Origin: Methylococcaceae bacterium
GTDB taxonomy: Bacteria; Pseudomonadota; Gammaproteobacteria; Methylococcales; Methylomonadaceae
Assembly (NCBI GenBank): GCA_947506075.1
Contig: CANNNN010000063.1
Span: 1-10,732 of the forward strand
Direction: 5' to 3'
DNA length: 10,732 nucleotides
This document shows positions 6,951 to 10,732 of the stretch, in pieces. Under the pieces are notes generated by a model. It was not told the DNA's origin, did not search any database, and worked only from the letters and a program-made list of their open reading frames with translations. The position numbers and the translations under genes are program-made. The first letter of the stretch is position 1. Each line of letters starts with the position of its first letter.

Positions 6951-6968
6951 TTTCGTGTCTTTCGTGGA
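6951..6968 (+). repeat. Degenerate 9-nt tandem repeat TTTCGTGTC/TTTCGTGGA
   Basis: Two adjacent 9-base units share TTTCGTG and differ only in the last two bases. They sit 36 bases before the start codon at 7005, inside the likely leader. The same period (9 nt) and similar placement occur at 2064-2081 with a different unit. The function is unknown. Confidence 0.5.
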
Positions 6969-7004
6969 CAGATTAATAGCATACAAAATAACAAAGGACA
7001 GGGC

Positions 7005-9566
7005 ATGGAAGAAACAGCCAACGATATTGGCGCGCAGTTTTACGCCACAAAACTTGGCGTTTATGATGATGTTGCGGGTCAGGAACCTAAAATACTGCCG
7101 CACTGGGAGCGCTTTATGGGCGCGGTCGCAGCGCTGGGCAGCGAGCAGCTGGAGCAGCGCCGCCGCGAAGCCCAGCGTCTGTTAAAAGAAAACGGTGTTA
7201 CTTACAATGTCTACGGTGACAGCCAAAAGCTAGCTCAGCCCTGGCGGCTTGATCCTGTTCCGCTACTGATCAGCAGTGCAGAATGGGTGCATATCGAAGC
7301 TGGCCTTAAACAACGCGCCGAACTGCTCAATCTGATTTTAAATGATCTCTATGGCAAACAGACGTTGCTGAAAAAGGGGTTGTTACCGCTAGAGTTGGTG
7401 TTGGCGCATGATGGTTTCTTGCCTGCTTGTGTCGGCACGTTACCAAACCATAAGCGTCAACTGACAATTTATTCAGCAAATCTTGCCCGGGGGCATCAGG
7501 GGCAGATGTGGGTTCTGAATGATCGTAGCCAGGCGCCTTCAGGGCTAGGCTATGCGTTTGAGAACCGCACCGCAATGACGCGGGTACTACCAGATATTTT
7601 TCGGGAAACCCAAGTGCATCGGCTGTCCGATTTTTTTAAGGCGCTGCGTAAAGGACTGGCCGAACTTGCGCCGCATAATAAAGAAGACCCCAGGATAGTG
7701 ATACTGACGCCGGGTTCGCTTAATGAAACCTATTTTGAGCATGCCTATTTGGCATCTTATCTGGGTTTTTCGCTGGTTCAGGGTGATGACCTGACCGTGC
7801 GTGATGGCCGGGTCTGGCTTAAATCGCTGGATGGTCTGCAACCGGTAGACGTTATCTTGCGTCGTGTCGATGATTCTTTCTGCGATCCTCTGGAATTGCG
7901 TAGTGCATCCCGGTTGGGTGTTGCCGGGTTGCTGGAAGCCGTGCGCCGAAATAACGTGGCGATTGCTAATCCTTTGGGTAGCAGCGTCCTGGAAAATTCG
8001 GGCTTACTGGCGTTTTTACCGAGATTGTCGAGATACTTTTTAAATGAGGAACTGCTGCTGCCTTCGGTTGCGACTTGGTGGTGTGGTCAGCGCCGGGAGC
8101 GGGATTTTGTGTTGCAAAATCTTGAGCGTCTGGTCATCAAGCCGATCAATCGCACGGCGGGCAATTCCGCTGTTTTTGGTGGCCTGTTAACGGTTAAGGA
8201 AAAGGAGCGCTTACGGGCTGCTATTATCGCCAGACCGCAGGCTTATGCAGGTCAGGAGCCGGTCAATTTTTCTACTGTGCCCGCATTTATCGATCGTCAT
8301 ATTGAACCTCGGATTGCGTTATTGCGCAGTTTTGCGGTTGCCAGCGGCGATGACTATCAGGTCATGCCCGGAGGTTTGACACGGGTTGCCCGGCAGCAAG
8401 ATGATTTTATTATTTCTAATCAGGCCGGAGGCATTAGTAAGGATACCTGGGTATTAGCCGAAGAGCCGGATAAACAGGTCAGTTTATGGTCTTTGCTAGG
8501 ACGGGATGTAGTCTTGGCGGCAGTCACCGAACCTTTAACCAGCCGCGCGGCTGATAATCTGTTTTGGGTGGGCAGGCATCTTGAGCGCATCAAGGCGGCT
8601 ACGCGCTTGATGCGGATGATCCTGATCAAGTTATCGGAAGATCCGGAGCTTGAAGATCCGCTCGACAGTCAGTGCCTGAACGTCTTATTGCTGGCTATGA
8701 CCCAGGTCACCGGCACCTATCCGGGGTTTATGCGTGGCAATGCTGCTCTGTTAAAAGATCCTCAGCACGAACTATTGGCTTTGGCTAAAAATGTCCAGCG
8801 CGCCGGCACCCTGGCAGCCAGTATCCAGGCTTTTTTTCAAACCGCATTCAGTATCCGCGATGTCTGGTCTCAGGATACCTGGCGTTGCGTCGATAATATT
8901 CAGCGGCGCTGGCAACAGCGGGTTATCAATAATGATTGCGATCTGGAGCAGCTAAAAAAACAGCTGGACGATTTAATGATCAATTTTGTCGCCTTTATAG
9001 GCTTGACGACGGAAAGCATGACCCGTGAAGCGGGTTGGTTGATGCTGGATAGCGGTCGTAGGCTGGAGCGCGCATTGGCCTTGGTCGCGTTGTTGCGTGC
9101 CACGTTGGTGCAGCGGCATGAAAAGATATTGCAAATTCAGCTGATGGAGGCGGTTTTGATCTCCACCGATAGTCTGAGTGTTTATCGGCGTCGCTATCGC
9201 ACCTTTATTCAGTTGCCAATGGTACTGGAATTGTTGCTGATGGATGAAACCCATCCGCGTTCCTTGGTCTATCAGTTGCAGCAGTTGTCCTCACATATCA
9301 GTGCGCTGCCCAGGGAGCGTGGCAGACTGCAGTTGAGTGAAGAAGAACGATTGATCCTTCGGGCCTATACCGATTTGCGTTTGCTGAAGGTGTTGGACTT
9401 GGTTAAAGTCGATGAGGATGCCGGCGTTTACACTGAGCTGGAAAACGTTTTGTCGGTAATGACGGAGCGCTTATGGCAGCTTTATGAGGTCCTTGCACAA
9501 GCATATTTTAGCCATTCTCAAGCCCCCCAAGTCATGGCGCCCATTAAATTAGAGGATGAACTGTGA
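7005..9566 (+). CDS. Circularly permuted ATP-grasp ligase fused to an alpha-E domain
   Basis: The product is 853 residues and joins two families that are often separate neighbouring genes. Residues 1-490 are a circularly permuted ATP-grasp protein (COG2308/DUF404-407 type). Its motifs include the N-terminal RRREAQRLLKENGVTYNVYG, GDDL (260-263), DVILRRVDD (282-290), NPLGSS (322-327) and VIKPINRTAG, whose Lys379 is a likely ATP-contacting residue. Residues about 510-840 are an alpha-helical alpha-E domain (DUF403), recognised by its opening SRAADNLFWVGRHLER (513-528). ATP-grasp enzymes activate a carboxylate as an acyl-phosphate and join it to an amine, so an amide or peptide ligase role is predicted. 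The alpha-E domain has no defined activity and may act as scaffold or partner. No signal peptide is seen. ATG 7005 has AAGGA (6994-6998) at 6-base spacing. The stop overlaps the next gene's start by 4 bases, so the two are translationally coupled. Together with the DUF2126 protein at 2137 it forms a predicted peptide-making system of unknown product. Confidence 0.92.
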   Translation: MEETANDIGAQFYATKLGVYDDVAGQEPKILPHWERFMGAVAALGSEQLEQRRREAQRLLKENGVTYNVYGDSQKLAQPWRLDPVPLLISSAEWVHIEAGLKQRAELLNLILNDLYGKQTLLKKGLLPLELVLAHDGFLPACVGTLPNHKRQLTIYSANLARGHQGQMWVLNDRSQAPSGLGYAFENRTAMTRVLPDIFRETQVHRLSDFFKALRKGLAELAPHNKEDPRIVILTPGSLNETYFEHAYLASYLGFSLVQGDDLTVRDGRVWLKSLDGLQPVDVILRRVDDSFCDPLELRSASRLGVAGLLEAVRRNNVAIANPLGSSVLENSGLLAFLPRLSRYFLNEELLLPSVATWWCGQRRERDFVLQNLERLVIKPINRTAGNSAVFGGLLTVKEKERLRAAIIARPQAYAGQEPVNFSTVPAFIDRHIEPRIALLRSFAVASGDDYQVMPGGLTRVARQQDDFIISNQAGGISKDTWVLAEEPDKQVSLWSLLGRDVVLAAVTEPLTSRAADNLFWVGRHLERIKAATRLMRMILIKLSEDPELEDPLDSQCLNVLLLAMTQVTGTYPGFMRGNAALLKDPQHELLALAKNVQRAGTLAASIQAFFQTAFSIRDVWSQDTWRCVDNIQRRWQQRVINNDCDLEQLKKQLDDLMINFVAFIGLTTESMTREAGWLMLDSGRRLERALALVALLRATLVQRHEKILQIQLMEAVLISTDSLSVYRRRYRTFIQLPMVLELLLMDETHPRSLVYQLQQLSSHISALPRERGRLQLSEEERLILRAYTDLRLLKVLDLVKVDEDAGVYTELENVLSVMTERLWQLYEVLAQAYFSHSQAPQVMAPIKLEDEL
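9551..9556 (+). promoter_or_regulatory. Ribosome binding site for the GTG start at 9563
   Basis: AGAGGA lies 6 bases before a GTG start codon and inside the last codons of the preceding gene. GTGA at 9563-9566 is both the start of one gene and the stop of the other. The encoded MKYRITHSTLYEY matches the expected first residues of bacterial transglutaminase-like proteins, which fixes this start. Confidence 0.8.
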
Positions 9567-10528
9567 AATACCGCATTACCCACAGTACGCTTTATGAGTA
9601 CAGCCAGTCGGTCGGCTTGTGCCAGAATGAGGCCAGATTGCAACCGCGTGATTTCTGGCGCCAGCAATGCCAAAGCTTTCGTTTTGACATTAGTCCCGAA
9701 CCGAGCGACTTTAGTGAACGCATTGATTTTTATGGCAATCATGTCGCTTATTTCGCCGTGCAACAAGCGCACCAGCGGCTGCTGGTTACCGCAATCAGTG
9801 AGGTCACGGTCTTTCCCCGGAAAAGCGCTGATGATTTGGCCAATAGCCTTGCCTGGGAGCAAGTGCGGGACCGTTTACAAGCAGCACCGGGTAAAACCTT
9901 GCAGCAAAGCCAGTCTCAGCAGCAAAATTTCTATGAGATCACTCAAGGACAGAGCCAGGCTCAGCCGCAAAATATCCACGATGAACTGCTGGAGGCTAAG
10001 CTGTATTTACTGGACTCGACTATGGTCAGCGCCAGTCCCGAGTTGGCGGCGTACGCGCAAAGCTCATTTCAGCCCGGTCGGCCACTGGTGCAGGCAGTGG
10101 CCGATTTGATGCAGCGCATTCATGTCGACTTTACCTATGATCCGAGTTTTACCACGATTGCTACGCCGTTATCTGACGTACTGCATTATCGCCGGGGTGT
10201 TTGCCAGGATTTTGCGCATCTGGCGATAGGTTGTTTGCGTGCTATGGGTATTGCTGCGCGTTACGTCAGTGGTTATGTGGAAACCCAGCCTGAACCCGGC
10301 AAGGAACGTCTGGTCGGGGCTGATGCGTCGCATGCCTGGTTTGCGGTTTATGTGCCGGATAGCGGTTGGCTGGAATTTGATCCGACCAATAATAAACTGC
10401 CATTTGATCAGCATATTACCCTGGCCTGGGGGCGCGATTACACCGATGTCACGCCGTTGAAAGGCATAGCTTTCGGAGGAGGTCAGCATACTTTGTCAGT
10501 GTCGGTGGATGTGCTTCGGTTGGGATAA
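9563..10528 (+). CDS. Bacterial transglutaminase-like cysteine protein
   Basis: The product is 321 residues from a GTG start. Residues 1-90 form the bacterial transglutaminase N-terminal beta domain (MKYRITHSTLYEY, NEARLQPR, DFYGNHV). The core at about 165-275 carries the catalytic triad Cys214 (GVCQDFAHL), His257 (SHAWFAVY) and Asp273 (EFDPTNN). The 16-residue His-to-Asp distance is identical in the transglutaminase part of the DUF2126 protein at 2137. Proteins of this COG1305 group act as peptidases, amidases or acyl transferases through a cysteine thioester. In this neighbourhood one is predicted to trim or transfer the peptide made by the ligases. Residues 106-137 form a glutamine-rich insert (11 Gln in positions 114-136) between the two domains, which is unusual. 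No signal peptide is seen. It is the last recognisable gene of the operon in this window, and no clear terminator follows. Confidence 0.93.
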   Translation: MKYRITHSTLYEYSQSVGLCQNEARLQPRDFWRQQCQSFRFDISPEPSDFSERIDFYGNHVAYFAVQQAHQRLLVTAISEVTVFPRKSADDLANSLAWEQVRDRLQAAPGKTLQQSQSQQQNFYEITQGQSQAQPQNIHDELLEAKLYLLDSTMVSASPELAAYAQSSFQPGRPLVQAVADLMQRIHVDFTYDPSFTTIATPLSDVLHYRRGVCQDFAHLAIGCLRAMGIAARYVSGYVETQPEPGKERLVGADASHAWFAVYVPDSGWLEFDPTNNKLPFDQHITLAWGRDYTDVTPLKGIAFGGGQHTLSVSVDVLRLG

Positions 10529-10732
10529 GGTGTTTTTTTGTTAAAAAAGTATCGCCGCGAAGATCTTGAAGTTTTATTTCTTCTCATGAGTGTTTCCCTT
10601 AAAACTAAGGATGACAAGGAAATGTTTAGACAAACAGCCCTCTAAAGAGTGCAGCGAAGATTTTCTTTTTATTTTACAAAATAGGGTGAGAACTACAAAA
10701 AGAAGGCCCAATAGATTTTAAAATTAAATAAA
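10529..10732. other. AT-rich downstream stretch, no recognisable gene
   Basis: Directly after the stop codon at 10526-10528 there are seven T's (10533-10539) and then six A's (10543-10548), but no GC-rich stem, so an ordinary terminator cannot be called. GCGAAGAT occurs twice (starting near 10556 and 10652), each followed by T-rich sequence. A 19-codon frame at 10586-10645 has no ribosome site. Nothing here is confidently functional. Confidence 0.45.

Noticed and set aside
6923..6953. Intrinsic terminator for citrate synthase
   Set aside because: The stem is only 5 bp and the T-run starts 7 bases after it. Weak termination cannot be excluded, so it was kept only as a palindrome.
10533..10548. 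T7/A6 inverted repeat after the last gene as a terminator
   Set aside because: The stem would be A-T only with a very short loop, and there is no GC-rich stem before the T-run.
10586..10645. 19-codon + strand frame (MSVSLKTKDD...)
   Set aside because: It is very short, has no ribosome site and no similarity that I recognise.

Overview
The window looks like chromosomal DNA of a gammaproteobacterium. Codon use, moderate GC content, a Gram-negative-type citrate synthase and a palindromic GGGTACG/CGTACCC element would all fit a Methylococcales-type methanotroph, but that placement is a general impression and was not tested. Five full-length genes lie on the + strand. The first 695 bases hold no intact gene.

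Layout: (1) 1-695 is AT-rich. It holds an inverted repeat at 12-66 and, on the - strand, a 59-codon open frame (87-266) that resembles only the N-terminus of a circularly permuted ATP-grasp protein. The rest of this stretch shows no convincing gene. (2) 747-2003 encodes a divergent, two-module VOC protein related to 4-hydroxyphenylpyruvate dioxygenase with an apparently intact H/H/E metal triad. (3) 2137-5475 encodes a 1112-residue transglutaminase-like protein fused to a DUF2126 predicted amidoligase. (4) 5561-6865 encodes citrate synthase. (5) 7005-9566 encodes a fusion of a circularly permuted ATP-grasp ligase with an alpha-E domain. (6) 9563-10528 encodes a second transglutaminase-like protein that overlaps the previous gene by 4 bases and carries a glutamine-rich insert. 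(7) 10529-10732 holds no recognisable gene.

Genes 3, 5 and 6 belong to a co-occurring set (transglutaminase-DUF2126, CP-ATP-grasp, alpha-E, stand-alone transglutaminase). Comparative genomics by Iyer, Aravind and colleagues predicted that this set makes or attaches a peptide through ATP-dependent amide bonds, with the transglutaminase folds acting as peptidases or transferases. As far as I know its product is not established. None of the proteins has an obvious signal peptide, so a cytoplasmic pathway is inferred. Citrate synthase sits in the middle of the cluster, apparently under its own promoter, and may be a bystander.

The leaders are unusual. Two tandem palindromes about 30 bp apart run into a perfect TATAAT upstream of the citrate synthase gene. 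A similar palindrome-plus-TATAAT arrangement precedes the ATP-grasp gene. Short degenerate 9-nt tandem repeats lie in the leaders of genes 3 and 5.
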